Both the position numbers and the translations under genes were made by a program. The notes beneath the pieces were generated by a model, which searched no databases, was not told where the DNA came from, and saw nothing but the letters and a program-made list of their open reading frames with translations. DNA of 64,000 bases, taken from Rosellinia necatrix. Lineage: Eukaryota > Ascomycota > Sordariomycetes > Xylariales > Xylariaceae. Positions 46,917-57,669 of the stretch are shown piece after piece; position 1 is the first letter of the stretch; each line of letters begins with the position of its first letter. The DNA is taken from positions 2,170,001 through 2,234,000 of the forward strand of contig JAGYVD010000010.1 in assembly GCA_021209875.1 (NCBI GenBank). Reading direction: 5' to 3'.

Positions 46917-48471
46917 ATGTCGGATTCTCAGAGCCTACCCCGTTTCCTCCAACTCGCGCAGACAATTAGTTCATCTACCGCAGTACTACATAAAATTCTG
47001 CTAGCTCATAGTGCCCCTTTCCCCTCATTTGGCGAGAGCGGAGCCTTTTATATGCCCAAGGAAGCTTCCGAGGCCCAAGATGCACTCATTGACGCGACGG
47101 CGGAGCTCCATGACCTCCTCCTCGACCCGATGAACTTGCTCCTGAGCCATGGCGGTGTGCGTTATTCCGAAAACCAGTGGCATGCTGTGGTACTGTTTTG
47201 TTAATTCGGCGAACTCTTGATGATAGCATACGAACATGATACCGCTCCAGGCTATCACTCGTTTCAAAATTGCGAGTATAATCCCCGAGAACGGCCAAGC
47301 AAGCTACGAGGATATAGCTCAGCAGACCTGTCTCAGCGAGCCCGTACTGCGGCGAATGCTCCAGGCCGCTATGTCGATGCGGATTTTCCATGAGCCAGAG
47401 CCTGGGGTGGTAGCACATACGAAAGCCTCGAGACTACTCGTGGATCCACAATGGAACGACTGGATGAGCAACCATGCGGAAGAAGGGTGGCCGGCTGCGG
47501 TTAAGGCGCGTGTTTTCCATGGCCTCTATTCAAGTAGCATGGGAATGATGCTAACGGTATGTAGATGGTTGATGCGCTTGAGAAATGGCCCAAGTCGCAA
47601 GAGCCAAATGAATCGGTAAGAACTGGCGTAGTTTGAGCGCCTTTGTTCCGCGGCATCCCCTATCCTGATATACCCAATGCTAAAAGCCAGCTAATCAGGG
47701 GTTTTCTCTCGCGAACAACACAAGTGATAGCATTTACAATGTTATCACCTCAGATCCCAGACGAGCTCAACGGTTCGCGAATTATATGAAGGCCAATGCC
47801 TCGAGCTATGATTACGACGTCACGCATGTTATTGCCAATTATGATTGGGAGTCCCTCGGGACAGCTACGGTTGTTGATGTCGGAGGCTCGCAAGGCCACG
47901 TTGCTATGCAACTGGCTAAAAGATTTAGTAATCTGAGCATCTTGGTTCAGGATATCGAGAGCGTCGTTGCCGATGCCGAGACCAGGGTGCCCGACGAGCT
48001 CAAGGGGAGAGTGCGGTTCGAGGCGCATGACTTTTTCCAGCCACAAGCCGTTGCGGCGGACGTTTTCTTCCTGCGCTTGATCTTGCATAACTGGACCGAC
48101 AAATACAGCGTGCTCATCCTGCGAGCCCTGATCCCTGCGTTGAGACACGGGGCTAGAGTTATTATCATGGACGTGTGCATGAAGGAACGAGGCGTCCTTC
48201 CGCTGTGGAAGGAGAAAGTTGTCAGGTAAGCAAGCTGTACGGATCCTCTGACACAATTAGCTATATTATATACTGATGGGCCGGGCGGCCGTAAAGAAGG
48301 GTGGATATGATGATGGGGGTCCTCTTGAACGCAAGAGAGAGGACGCATGCCGAATGGAGAGCTTTGCTTGGCGATGCGGATGCGAGGTTCAATTTGAAGG
48401 AAGTCATCGAGCCACATGAATCAAGCCTCGCGGTGATCGATGTCCGATGGGACGACCCCATGTCGCCCTGA
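46917..48471 (+). CDS. SAM-dependent O-methyltransferase (caffeate-OMT-like, fungal secondary-metabolism type)
   Basis: A plant-type (methyltransferase_2) O-methyltransferase; the substrate cannot be told. Five exons: 46917-47156, 47227-47511, 47565-47615, 47699-48225, 48300-48471, about 424 residues. The winged-helix dimerisation domain spans the first three exons (AITRFKIASIIPENGQASYE, PGVVAHTKASRLL). The SAM motif I is VVDVGGSQGHVA at residue 250. The probable catalytic histidine is His322 in LRLILHNWTD, where homologs have LHDWSD. The tail MMMGVLLNARERTHAEW is the usual C-terminal helix. Weak points: the second intron has an unusual GTTTTC donor (forced by phase; branch GCTAAC at 47550), and the last acceptor could be three bases earlier. 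No tailoring or core biosynthetic gene adjoins it, and the flanks are long, AT-rich and gene-poor. Confidence 0.8.
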
Positions 48472-51448
48472 GTGTGTGTATATGTGTGAGAGAGAGAGAG
48501 AGAGACCGAAGCGCCCGATGTACCCTGCGTATGAGGCAAAAGGTGAGACAATCCAATGTCTACTATGTATGTAGGTCAATAAATAAGGGGGCGACGCCTT
48601 CATTTCGCTTGGTGGATCTTTCGGAGTGCGAGCGCAGAGCGCACCCGCTCGTGATTTGGTGAAGTAATAGGTATGAAGGAGGGTTGAAGGAGGATGCGAC
48701 ACAATTCCCAAGCCACATTTGACCAGAGGGGGAAACTGGGGGCAACAAACGGACGGGGTGCCGCCGGCATCAGGTACACGGGTAGGCCCTGGGGACAGCA
48801 AACCTACTTAAACGTAGGTATGGGTTGGCGTGGGCTGAAACTAGGGTGGACGCAGCTTCAAGACAGTTACCTACATCTCTAACGTTTCGTATAGAAAAGG
48901 GAGAAAAAGAAAAAAAAAAAGGAAACGTTGATGGGTAGTATTTCACTTGTATGAACAAATAATTGAGAGTCTAATCTGGGCTCTGAAAGGCCTACTATCA
49001 TGACTATGTCGTACATTGGTAGGAGGGTAGGAGGGTAGGATCGAGAACTTCCAATGTTACTGTAGTGACCAGCATTGACTACATAGTGTGGTAGTGTTCA
49101 GATATGTGAGACAGGTAGGGCTGTGTTGGTCATTCCGTCTAACCCCCTTTCAAAACTGAAATGCTCGCCTAATTTATCCTGGATTGTACTTAGAGTGTAG
49201 GGTAGTTATGGTGAGCAATTGGGCGATATGACGGGTTTCGACACCGCCTTGGGCGGCAAACTGCCGAGCTGTATTGGGCATTTCCTCTTTCGGACGCCGG
49301 TGTTCTTTGGCCTCCACTATGGTACCTCCACTATGGGTATATCCACTATAGACTTCCACTAATTACGTACTGGGCATATATTGTACCTCATTAAAATGTA
49401 ACTAGCACTGTCAGACACCTAGATTAGACGTTAATACTACTACTACTACTACTACTACTACATATATTGTACCTACTGTGTGCTGCGTAACCCGTAACGT
49501 ACTGGTTCAAGTAGCTACTAGGTTGTAAGTCGAGATGATAGGCGAGATGGGTGCCCGTAGTGCAAAAGAGGTCAAAGAGATAGGCTGAGACCAGAATTTC
49601 CCCGGAACGCCAGCGTAGGACGGACTGCAAAAACATATGGGGTGGTAGATTTGTACCTATTTGCACTACGCACTATGAATACACTCCTATCTGTACATAC
49701 CTGCATACCTACATACCTGGGTGTGTAGCCTGGTATTATCATCATCAGTCCATACACTACTGCTAAGTGATGCACGGGCAACGAATTAGGATTACTCGAC
49801 ACGCTAAGGGTCGATCAAGTGCCGATTGGGTCACCGGGACCACAGAGCTGCAGGCCCTAAGTCTTGAACTTTCCCAATATGAAATGGAGCGAGCGAAGTG
49901 TGAAGCGACGAGAGGCGAAGGAGAGGCGATGTTCGACGCACGAACACGGGTACATACACTACGATTGTTAGTGGCAACGGTGAGTTGTGGAAGTTCTAAG
50001 CTTGACCAAACTAACCTTACTTGTAGGTATGCATATGGGCATGTACAAGTAGGTATGTAATTTCATGCTCTAGCGCCTGCATGTTTATTAACTAGTCGGG
50101 TTACATCGCGCCAACAAGCAACAAGGAGAGGGCGAAAGTAAACCAGCTCAGTCCAGTAACAGAGTACGTAGTAGATAACTACCTGAGGCACTCTCGAAGC
50201 AGGGGTCACCTTTACTGACAGCTTTTATGATCTGCACTACTACACTACTGTAAATAGTGGAAACAGCTTATAACTAACTATCTGTATGTAGTGTGTAGTA
50301 TGTATACGTATTCTAGGTAGTCTGTATATGCATGTGAGTACATATATACACTACTCACTTGGGTAATCGGGTACCAAGTTCGAGACAACATCCCTGTCGG
50401 CGGGCACGAGTCGCCGTCGCCAAGCTTGACTATCTTCAGCCCTGGCCCACCTGAATTAAGCGTTGTCACATCGTACTGCTCGTACAAGTGTGCTCGTACA
50501 AGTGTGCTCGCACAGGTATGCTCCTACACTACACCAGTACCTGGGTGGGTAGATACACTGAGATGGTATCTGTTCACCCAATTCAATTCATGTCTGTGCC
50601 CGCTTGTGTCTCGTTCCTCAATTAACCATCATATTAGAAAATGGTGATGGGTGGCCATGAGTTGCCTACTCCTGCCTCCCATCGGGCCTTTATGGGTGGT
50701 ACCTGATCTGCTGCATTTCTTGACTCCCTCGAATATAGTTCTTGTAGATAGAGGTCGGGGAAAGGCAGACTCTATATCGACCGCACGACCCTCTCCCTGT
50801 CCCTCCGGTATGGTTCCTTGGTTCTACAGCAGCCGACGGGACGGTATGGGTGGATGGGGCGTGGGACGAGTCATACATAGATACGTAGTATGTATGGATA
50901 GGGAGGCTTATTACCAGTTTGGTGTGCGCTATGCCTACAGTATACTATGCCCATGGGAAGGATAACAATGATGTGCCCAATGGCATGATCTGTATAGTGT
51001 ACATATGGGTGTTTTGTTTTCTGCGCTAATGCATTCGACCACACGAGAGGCAGACTTTGCTACTGCACTAGGTTAGGTATACTTGGGTATACTTGGGCGT
51101 ACTTTGGTCTCTTCGGCAGGGTTTTCGAGATTAGCATGGGGGTCTAAACCATGGGGTGTGTCCCAGCTCGAACGCCACATCATTACCGTTGGCTATTTTT
51201 ATAGAATAATATCACATACTGCTACTCTTGCCTGTCATGGGCCGGTGCGCTGAGCTGCCGTCTGTCTCAGGATTCATATGAAGCTACTCTCCCTCTCCCT
51301 ACCGCGTTCGACTGACCTTGTTCTCTCCATCATCTATCGTTACAACCACCAGATCGTTCACCCGCCAATATTGCCCACGCCGGCCTGCTAGCTACGCTCG
51401 CTGCCATCTCTTGCCGTTGTCAGGTGCACCTCGCGTTCGAAAGAAAAG
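48472..51448. other. 3.0 kb gene-free region
   Basis: No supportable gene. It contains a (GA)n run (48487-48505), a (CTA)n run (49435-49462), GTAGG minisatellite-like units (49018-49040) and repeated TGCTCGTACAAG units (50477-50515). The last 300 bases are C/T-rich and probably the MARVEL-gene promoter and leader. Confidence 0.55.
49435..49462. repeat. (CTA)n microsatellite
   Basis: About nine ACT/CTA units in a row. Confidence 0.9.
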
Positions 51449-52266
51449 ATGTCGGGTTATGTTACCGACCGTCCGGCGGGGCGAGAGCACATACCCCTCT
51501 ACCCAAAGGGCTTTGTGGCTGTCCGTATCCTCCAGCTGGTCATCGGAATAGTTTGCTTGGGCCTGACGGCCTACGCGGTGGCCGTCTTTCCCATAACTGG
51601 CGCGGCTCTGATGCTGTTCACCGTATGTCTCCCACCAGACGTGGTCACCACCTGGCCGACTGACACTTTCATAGGCTATCGTTACTCTCCTTACCAGTAT
51701 CTACCTGCTCGTCGCCCATTTCGGCCCTCCAGCGGCGTATAATTATTGGGCAATCCTCGGCTTGGATATCTTCCATGTCATCTTCTGGCTCATCTCCTTC
51801 GCTCTATTGGCCTCTCAAGCCGCTGTTCTGCTCGACATCGGCGATTACTACGACTTTTACTACTATGGTTCCGCGTACACCATCCTCGGCGCCATTGTCG
51901 CCGCCGCCGCCGGTCTTGGTGGCGTTGAATGGCAAGTCCACGACCAACGCATCTCTTGACGTTATACTAACCTAACGTAGGGTTCTTTACCTTGTTGCTC
52001 TCATCATCCATAGCATCGCCTTCCACCGTCACCGAAAGGCCGGCCTTCATGCTATGCCAGCCAAGCCGTCTTCCGCTGCTGCTGCGGTCAACGCGCCGGG
52101 CGTAGGAGGCGCCCCAGGCGTGGAAAAGTACCAGATGCAACCGCAACAACCTCAGGTCTATTACGCTCCCCCGCAGGGTGCTGTTCACGAAATACCCAGC
52201 CCCCAGCTCGCGCATCAGCAGCCGCAACAGTACCAACAACCTCAACAACCTCAGTATCAACAATAA
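51449..52266 (+). CDS. four-pass MARVEL-type membrane protein
   Basis: A 238-residue integral membrane protein with the four-helix pattern of fungal MARVEL-domain proteins. Exons: 51449-51622, 51675-51931, 51981-52266. Helices: VRILQLVIGIVCLGLTAYAV (about 25-46), LMLFTAIVTLLTSIYLLVAH (about 53-74), ILGLDIFHVIFWLISFALLA (about 85-107), and TILGAIVAAAAGLGGVEW continuing into VLYLVALIIHSIAF (about 122-160). The cytosolic tail is rich in Gln, Pro and Tyr (QPQQPQVYYAPPQ..). The second intron (51932-51980) uses a GC-AG pair: donor GCAAGT and acceptor GTAG, with a CTAAC branch site. This is the only reading that joins GGVEW to VLYLVAL in phase. A role in membrane or wall organisation is family inference. 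Confidence 0.82.
51932..51980 (+). other. GC-AG intron, 49 bases
   Basis: Donor TG|GCAAGT, two CTAAC-like sites near 51967-51975, acceptor ACGTAG at 51975-51980. No GT donor nearby keeps the frame. Confidence 0.75.
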
Positions 52267-52965
52267 ACCTACCTACTAAATAATAAACAACAACTTGGCC
52301 TAGCTAGGGTTCTCTATGATGGGGAAATCACGGCTGGCAGGATGAAAATTCATGGGCTTTATTTGTTTGGCGTTGTGGCTCGATCATGTTTTGAGACAGA
52401 AATTGTCTAATGCCGTCTGGCGTTGTGTAATTGTCTTAAGCTATGGAAGGTTGTCTGTCGCCTTAGCTACCTAGCATGCATCAAGGGATAGGTTATGACA
52501 ACAAAGCAATCAGTCCTCACAATGGTGGGATTATAATTGAATACGGTTCTGAAATTTTTCATTTGCTTCCGCTACGGGTTTGGATACTTCCGGTGAATGT
52601 AGTGCGAGAGTGGGAGGTTCAAATCATACCACAATCGCAAGCTTTGTTTGGGGTTGTTTAACCCTTTGATCCTTTGAAATGTTGCCCCCCCGGGGGGGGA
52701 GATACACCCCCCCGAAAACGGTTGGCTGACACGGAAACGTCTGATAGCAACGTCGCGCCGAAGGTCGACATCCTTTGTCGCAAACGCCTTTTGTGTACCG
52801 GATTAACCCAACGTTCGCGATTTCTTTCATCGGCACACCTTATCAGTAGCCCCCTACCTACTAATTAAGCGGCTCATGGCGCCTACTCTGCACTCGCGAC
52901 GGATATCAGGTTGGGACTCTATAACTCTTCTTCTCACCAAGGAGCCATCTGGCCATTGAAGCACC
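52267..52965. other. intergenic region with a C/G homopolymer palindrome
   Basis: Between two plus-strand genes. Contains a C7G8 block followed by C7 (52685-52713). No gene is seen. Confidence 0.6.
52685..52713. repeat. C7-G8-...-C7 homopolymer palindrome
   Basis: Seven C run directly into eight G, then GATACA-like spacer and seven C. Either C block can pair with the G block. Confidence 0.85.
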
Positions 52966-55701
52966 ATGGACAACCTTAGTGAAGATACCAAACCGTCACT
53001 GCCACCTGTAGAGGCTGCGAGGGCCCCGCGATCGTATAAGAGGGCCCCGACACACTATCCCTACTCCCTTGTAGAGACCGTCAGGTACTACACCGGCACC
53101 GATCGTGACTTGATATGGGGACCGTTCTACCGGCGGTTCCGAGCCGCTCGGCGGGAGAGAACAAACTGGGTGGGCTTGAGCCTGGGGGCCATCTGGGATG
53201 GCATACCGGCCGCGTCGCAGACCAGGCCGGGCAAGATAGCGCGGGTCCTCCATTGGGTGACCGGTGCGGACCCCCCTCCCACCGTCAAGAGGGCGCCGGC
53301 ACGGCGGAGCACGAATCCGGCCTCGGACTCGGCTGCTGCTGCCGCCGCCGCCGAGCCATGGCAGCATGATGATACCAGGGTGAGAGACGACTGGAGCCCG
53401 GCGCAGATCGACTTCGCGGCCTGGCACGGGCGGCACAAGCACCCGGCGGACTACAACAACGACTTCTACCGCGAGACGTACGGGGCGCTGTACGAGGCGC
53501 TGTGCCGGTTCGGCGAGACCTGGTTCGGCGCCGGGGTCTGGCTCGAGGACCTGCGCGACGCCGCCGACGCCGACGTCTCGGCCTGGGAGGTGCCCATGAC
53601 GGACCAGTTCGTGCAGTACGCGCGCGCCGCCGCGCACGAGGACCGCGGCTACGTCAACTGGAAGGACGTCCTCAACGACCCCCAGCACCGCAAGTGGCTG
53701 TGCATCGGCGTCTTCGCCCAGATCATCGAGCGCCGCATCTTCAACCAGCTGTTGTTCGGCGCTGGCAAGCAGTACCAGGATGAGCTGGACCGACACGACT
53801 CGCGCTGGCTTCTTGAAGAAGGTAAGCTTTTCTCTCTTTCTCTTTCTCTTTCTCTTTCTCTTTCTATTCTTCCACCCATCCTTCCTCTCGCTCACCTGCC
53901 TATCTATCCCCTTTCTCAAAAAAATAAAAAAAAAAAAAAAAAAATAAAATCTCGCTCCGAACCAGAAAGGATAAAACTGACCCTCCCCTTCCCGCCCCGC
54001 GTAGGCTTCACGCGCAAGGACGGGCGTCGGCAGATCGCGCGCGCGGCGCTCGGCGAGGGGCTGGTGCCGGAGGACTTCTGGGACGCGGTGGACGACCTGG
54101 CGGGGCAGACGGTGCTGGTGTTCCAGCCGCTGTTCACGCTGCTGTGCCTCGGGACGGGGCGGACGGGCAGCCGGGACGGCGCGCGGTTCTGGCAGGAAGC
54201 GCACACCATCATCGCCATGGCGGGGTACTTCCAGGTGTGCATGGCGGTGTCGCCGAGCATCTTCCACGTGCTCTCGGCCACCCCGGGGGCCAGGTACCAG
54301 TGGGAGGAGGAGGCCCACGCGGACCACGCCGTCTACGAGGCCGCCAAGGCCTTCCGCCGCAGCCACGAGGACCGCTGGCGCGCCCTCGCCGAGCTCAGCG
54401 CCCGCGGCGAGAACGCCCGCGTCACGCAGCTCGTCACGGCCGCGGCCGAGGAGGAGGGCGGGGGGAGAAGTGGTGGTGGTGGTGATGGTGGCGGCGGCGG
54501 CGTGGACCCGGCCGATGAGGCGCTGTACATGCCCCTGCCCACCACCGACGACGAGTTCCGCCTCATGGACCACCAGCGCCGCCGCGGCGGCAAGGTCATG
54601 TACGCCGTCTTCCCGAAGCTAACGCGGTACCGGGCCGAGAACGTCGGGGAGCCCATCGTCGACGTCCGGCAGCAGCGACGGCGGGGGCGCGGCGGCGAGG
54701 CCTTCACGGGCGCCCTCCGCCGTCGTCACAGCCGCCATCGCAGCCGTCGCGGTCGCGGTCGTCGCAGCGGCAACAACAACAATAACAACAACAACGATGA
54801 CGATGACGATGACGATAAGGATGAAGACGGTGACAGCAGCACAGGCGATCCGCGTCTGCGCGGCCCCTTCGACTCGGACGACGACTCGGACGACGCGGAC
54901 GAGGGCGAGGGCATGCGCATCTCGGTGCTGTCGCGCTGCATGGTGGTCTACTACCAGGGCCTCGTGCACGCGGGCCCGGACGAGGACGACGGCGTGCCGC
55001 TCGAGGCGCACCTCAACGAGATCGCGTGGCGCCGCATGCCCGGCGGCGTGCTGCCCTACGTGCGGCGCGCCTGGGGCCCCGCCGGCGACCCCGTCGCCCG
55101 CCTGCACTGGCCGCTCTGGCCCGACGCCGTCGACGGCTTCTGGGTCGCCTGGCTGCTGTGCCTCGCGGCGTCCCTGGCGCTGGGCTGGTGGGGGGGTTCC
55201 GACAACGACGACAACGCCGACGGCGGTAGCGGTAGCGGTGTCTTCTACGCCGCGCTGCGGCTGCTTCTGCTGCGCAGGCCCCTCCCCTGGCTGCTCGCCG
55301 ACGCCGCGGTGTACCTGGGCGCGCGGGCCGCCGGGCTCGGCCTCTTCGAGGGCCCGTACCGCTTCTGGAGGCTGCACGGCTTCAACTTCGCCTTCCTCGT
55401 CGGCGCCGAGGTCCTCGCTCGGCTCTACGGCGGTGGTGGCGGCGACGGCGCAGGCGGGCAACAATACCAATACCAATACCAATACCAACAACAACAGCAG
55501 CAGCAGCTCCAGCTCTTCGGCTACCTCGCCTCCCCCCTCCTCTGGCTCGACGACGTCTTCCTCGGCGCCCTGCCCGCCTACCTCCTCGCCTTCGCCGGCT
55601 CCCTCAAGGTCGGGGACACCAGCGGCCTCATCGACCGCACCGCGAGCTTGTTCGCCGCCGCCCGCAACGCCGCCAACGGGACGGTCGTCGGCGGACCCTA
55701 G
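52966..55701 (+). CDS. uncharacterised fungal membrane protein
   Basis: I do not recognise a named family, though it resembles hypothetical proteins shared by filamentous fungi. Exon 1 is 52966-53821, exon 2 54005-55701; the intron 53822-54004 (donor GTAAGC, acceptor CGTAG) gives about 850 residues. It starts MDNLSEDTKPSLPPVE and has a conserved-looking soluble region (WLCIGVFAQIIERRIFNQLL, then FTRKDGRRQIARAALGEG, and TIIAMAGYFQVCMAVSPSIF). The last third has probable membrane helices (WVAWLLCLAASLALGWW, LLADAAVYLGARAAGLGLF, FNFAFLVGAEVLARLY, LWLDDVFLGALPAYLLAFAG). Low-complexity blocks: Gly-rich (54466-54505), Arg/Ser/His (54700-54770), Asn then Asp runs (54774-54820), and Tyr-Gln then poly-Gln (55464-55508). 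The GC content is very high, which creates long but meaningless frames on both strands. The intron length is a multiple of three and has no stop, so the retained form also encodes protein. Confidence 0.75.
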   Translation: MDNLSEDTKPSLPPVEAARAPRSYKRAPTHYPYSLVETVRYYTGTDRDLIWGPFYRRFRAARRERTNWVGLSLGAIWDGIPAASQTRPGKIARVLHWVTGADPPPTVKRAPARRSTNPASDSAAAAAAAEPWQHDDTRVRDDWSPAQIDFAAWHGRHKHPADYNNDFYRETYGALYEALCRFGETWFGAGVWLEDLRDAADADVSAWEVPMTDQFVQYARAAAHEDRGYVNWKDVLNDPQHRKWLCIGVFAQIIERRIFNQLLFGAGKQYQDELDRHDSRWLLEEGKLFSLSLSLSLSLSILPPILPLAHLPIYPLSQKNKKKKKKIKSRSEPERIKLTLPFPPRVGFTRKDGRRQIARAALGEGLVPEDFWDAVDDLAGQTVLVFQPLFTLLCLGTGRTGSRDGARFWQEAHTIIAMAGYFQVCMAVSPSIFHVLSATPGARYQWEEEAHADHAVYEAAKAFRRSHEDRWRALAELSARGENARVTQLVTAAAEEEGGGRSGGGGDGGGGGVDPADEALYMPLPTTDDEFRLMDHQRRRGGKVMYAVFPKLTRYRAENVGEPIVDVRQQRRRGRGGEAFTGALRRRHSRHRSRRGRGRRSGNNNNNNNNDDDDDDDKDEDGDSSTGDPRLRGPFDSDDDSDDADEGEGMRISVLSRCMVVYYQGLVHAGPDEDDGVPLEAHLNEIAWRRMPGGVLPYVRRAWGPAGDPVARLHWPLWPDAVDGFWVAWLLCLAASLALGWWGGSDNDDNADGGSGSGVFYAALRLLLLRRPLPWLLADAAVYLGARAAGLGLFEGPYRFWRLHGFNFAFLVGAEVLARLYGGGGGDGAGGQQYQYQYQYQQQQQQQLQLFGYLASPLLWLDDVFLGALPAYLLAFAGSLKVGDTSGLIDRTASLFAAARNAANGTVVGGP
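53822..54004 (+). other. stop-free 183-base intron with pyrimidine microsatellite and poly-A
   Basis: The intron contains a CTTTCT-type run (53829-53868) and an A-rich tract (53920-53948). Its length is 61 codons and the frame stays open, reading Ser/Leu then Lys repeats. Confidence 0.7.
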
Positions 55702-56109
55702 AAACGGCCCCCTCTTCCTCCCCTGTCCTGCCTCTGCGGTCGACGAGGCGGCGGTTTTCGGCTTTTGGCTTGTGCGTGTGGCGGGTCTTGGCTTAGGGGG
55801 GGGGTGCAGGTCCACGGCTTTTGGCTGGGGGATATCAGTTGTGTAGTGGTTGGAAGTATGTAATGTAAGAGATACGGAATGTGTTGTGAGTATGGAAGTG
55901 GGGTGGATTATTTTGCATGCGTCGAGTCTTGGTTTCTGTACCGTTTTTTTTTCTTCGATAAATCGCAGCTTATTAAACTTAACATCGTTTGTCCTATGTC
56001 CTTACATACAATTTCAATAAATGTTAAAGTGACTTAATTAGACCACCTTACAAACCAGTCTTACGAAATGTGCGTTCTTCTCCGTCTTGCCACCTTCCAG
56101 CTATCCGTA
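55702..56109. other. convergent intergenic region
   Basis: The 408 bases between the stop codons of two convergent genes. AT-rich in its second half; contains probable 3' processing sites but no gene. Confidence 0.6.
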
Positions 56110-57669
56110 CTACCAGTTCTTGTTACGGAGGATAAAGTCGACTTCGGTGTCGGCATATTCGAGAATATGTTCGGGCCCGTAAAGGGGCTTCCAACCCAAC
56201 TCCTTCGGTCCCCGGTCCGCTGTGAACGTGCATCTAGCAGTCATATTAGCGATTGCGAAATTAAGCGTGCGTGTGAGACGTCAAAAAATAATAAAAAAAT
56301 AGTCCAACTTACTTTCCTCCTACCATGACCGGCACACGGGATGCAGGACACCCGAGAGCCTTGCCCATGGCTTCGAGGGCTGTTTCATCCGCGAAGACAA
56401 CTGTGTCATCGGTTATGACGTTACGTTTTGCCAATGCCGTCGCAATGGCGGCGTATATGTCATCCCACTGTGATTTCGACGATCAGATTTTATTCGGCAA
56501 CAATTTTGGTAGACGAGAGACTGACCGCGACACTCCCCGGCGAGGCAAGGTAGTAGCCATTAGTTCCGTAACTAGGGTTCGCGCCCACTAGGATCTTGCG
56601 CATGAGCTCCAGATACACGTTGGTGTTGTCAAGAACGTGGCATACAGGCCAAGTCTACACTCGTTTAGCGTTTATAGCGAGCCGATAGCACGGGCGATGG
56701 CATATACTCACCGGCCGGCCAGTGTCCGTGCGATACATGCGCTTCACGGCCTCGGCGGCGCGGACGATGGCAACTGTTTGGATCGAGATCCGGTTGCTGA
56801 AGCCTTCGCCCTCGCCATCTGCAAAATTCGATATTAGTGTGTTTTCCTACTCGCTATGCGTTATGCATACAGTCCGGCGTTTTGCGGGACGCTTACATAC
56901 AATGCATGGCGCGAACACATAGCTGCGGACGCCATACTTCTCCGCCTCCTCGATGATGAAATTGTTAGCGTCGACAGCCTGATGAGCAGGTTACTTGTTA
57001 GTGACGAGCCAGAGACAGAACTCCAGGTTGGATACTAACTTCTTGCATCATTGGATTCTCGGCTATCTGCGCCTTCTGGATTTCGTATAGCCTGGGGTCG
57101 CTGTCTAGCAGGGGCGCATCCGTAGGAGCGCCCGCGTGGGACGAGAATATCTTAGCGCCGGTAGTCTGTCCCGACAGGTTCCTAGTTAGCGAAGAACAGT
57201 GGCCCCTAGTTGTAGTCGCTTCGCCGTAAGAAGGCCGAGATTACATACGTGCAGAAAGTGGACGTCGAGGCCGGTGTTCCGCTTTACTTCGGCCACGGCC
57301 TTGATAAAATACGATTGTGAGACATGAGGCCGAGGGGCGATCAAATGGTACACGATGGTGATGTTATTATCAACTACGGCTGCCCAGACCTCCTTCTCGT
57401 TATAGGCGTCAAAGGCAAGAGGCTCAGCGCCATATTTCTTGACAGCCTCGGCTTGCTGGGACGTGCGCACGAGGGCGAATAGCTTGTTGTAAGGAGGCAG
57501 TTTTGCCTCGCTCCATCTTGCCAGCACTTGGGAGACGTTTGAGAATGAGTAATGGAGGTTTGGGAGGGAGATTTGCTTAACATAGAATGTTTTGACGTCG
57601 AAAGATGGGATGCTTACAAGTGCCGCCTAGGTAGCCGGAACCCCCCGTAATAAGGATGTTATGGGACAT
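56110..57669 (-). CDS. NAD(P)-dependent epimerase/reductase (extended SDR family)
   Basis: An extended short-chain dehydrogenase. Eight exons: 57669-57618, 57526-57249, 57165-57040, 56978-56897, 56818-56712, 56654-56526, 56467-56313, 56233-56110; 350 residues with all phases consistent. The N-terminal nucleotide-binding motif is ILITGGSGYLGGTLLARW (TGxxGxxG). The catalytic Tyr-x3-Lys pair is probably Tyr137-Lys141 in RLYEIQKAQ. Other family blocks: SYVFAPCIVYGEGEGFSNRI and PVCHVLDNTNVYLELM (the substrate-loop region) and WKPLYGPEHILEYADTEVDF at the end. The substrate is unknown; similar fungal proteins are annotated as NAD-dependent epimerases or NmrA-like reductases. The exons are so small that only fragments appear as open frames. 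It shares its strand with the Zn2Cys6 factor upstream, 1.6 kb away. Confidence 0.85.

Noticed and set aside
46917..48471. A secondary-metabolite cluster around the O-methyltransferase
   Set aside because: No PKS, NRPS, terpene cyclase, P450 or transporter is found within the neighbouring kilobases.
49018..49040. CRISPR-like or satellite array (GTAGGAGG units)
   Set aside because: Only three short direct units with no spacers; a simple repeat in a eukaryotic intergenic region.
52996..54573. 525-codon open frame on the minus strand across the membrane-protein gene
   Set aside because: It is an antisense shadow caused by very high GC; it has no recognisable domain and crosses the poly-A/pyrimidine intron of the plus-strand gene.
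54619..55815. 398-codon minus-strand frame
   Set aside because: Antisense shadow of the same GC-rich exon, made of Val/Ala/Glu-rich low-complexity sequence.
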